This document shows, piece by piece, positions 6,365 to 6,551 of a stretch of DNA of 6,551 nucleotides. The DNA is taken from the NCBI GenBank assembly GCA_947462425.1, contig CANHPI010000159.1:1-6551 (forward strand), given 5' to 3'. Below the pieces are notes generated by a model. That model was not told where the DNA came from, ran no database searches, and saw only the letters and a list, made by a program, of their open reading frames with translations. The translations under genes and the position numbers were made by a program. Position 1 is the first letter of the stretch, and each line of letters opens with the position of its first letter. Origin of the DNA: Bacteroidota bacterium. GTDB taxonomy: Bacteria > Bacteroidota > Bacteroidia > B-17B0 > B-17BO.

Positions 6365-6551
6365 ATGTTTTATAGAATTAAAGAATTGCTATGGAAAAGA
6401 AAATACATTTTTCTTTTCATTGGTTTATTTTTAATTGTTTTAACTCAACGATTTTTAAACGAACGTCAAAATGGTTTAATTAATTCTGTCTCCTCTGACG
6501 GATTAGGATATTATTGTTATTTGCCCGCTGCAATTATTTACCAAGATTTTA
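6365..6551 (+). CDS. N-terminus of a membrane protein, possibly a GT-C type glycosyltransferase (runs off right edge)
   Basis: The ATG lies one base after the scoB stop codon, and the frame stays open to the window edge (62 complete codons). A basic N-terminal segment (residues 4-13, including KRK) is followed by a hydrophobic helix at about 14-28, then a polar stretch and SDGLGYYCYLPAAIIYQDF (44-62). An Asp followed by YYxYLPA just after the first membrane helix resembles the first periplasmic loop of Bacteroidota polytopic proteins of the GT-C (GT39/GT87/ArnT-like) kind, where an early Asp is functional. That is a recollection of pattern, and 62 residues cannot settle it. The one-base gap suggests translational coupling to scoB. 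Export or envelope sugar transfer would be the role if the assignment holds. Confidence 0.7.
   Translation, partial: MFYRIKELLWKRKYIFLFIGLFLIVLTQRFLNERQNGLINSVSSDGLGYYCYLPAAIIYQDF

Overview
The window looks like ordinary chromosomal DNA of an AT-rich member of the Bacteroidota. Three things support this. The leftward gene at the left edge encodes a secreted multidomain protein with a SprB-type repeat, typical of gliding/type IX secretion (T9SS) surface proteins. Promoter-like boxes fit the Bacteroidota -7 consensus TAnnTTTG. None of the starts has a Shine-Dalgarno sequence. I cannot place it more precisely; a Flavobacteriales-like lineage is a guess.

Layout: (1) positions 1-1880, minus strand, the first 626 codons of a large secreted adhesin-like protein that runs off the left edge. 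(2) 1881-2092, a very AT-rich divergent intergenic region with a promoter candidate on each strand. (3) 2093-6551, five plus-strand genes in close succession: a class A penicillin-binding protein (PBP1A-like), the A subunit of a 3-oxoacid CoA-transferase (scoA), a small exported protein of unknown function, the B subunit of the CoA-transferase (scoB), and the start of a membrane protein that may be a GT-C type glycosyltransferase. Gaps between these five are 12, 20, 36 and 1 nt, and no terminator hairpin is visible, so they could be one transcript. A promoter-like box just before scoA may allow separate expression of the downstream genes.

Function: the PBP polymerises and cross-links peptidoglycan. 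ScoA and ScoB together should form one heteromeric enzyme that moves CoA between succinyl-CoA and acetoacetate (or a related 3-oxoacid). Nothing in the sequence links these two activities beyond adjacency. The feature most worth following is the unidentified exported beta-sandwich-like protein encoded between the two subunit genes of a cytoplasmic enzyme. I see no RNA gene, CRISPR array, insertion sequence or phage feature, and no convincing sign of a novel defence or mobile system.
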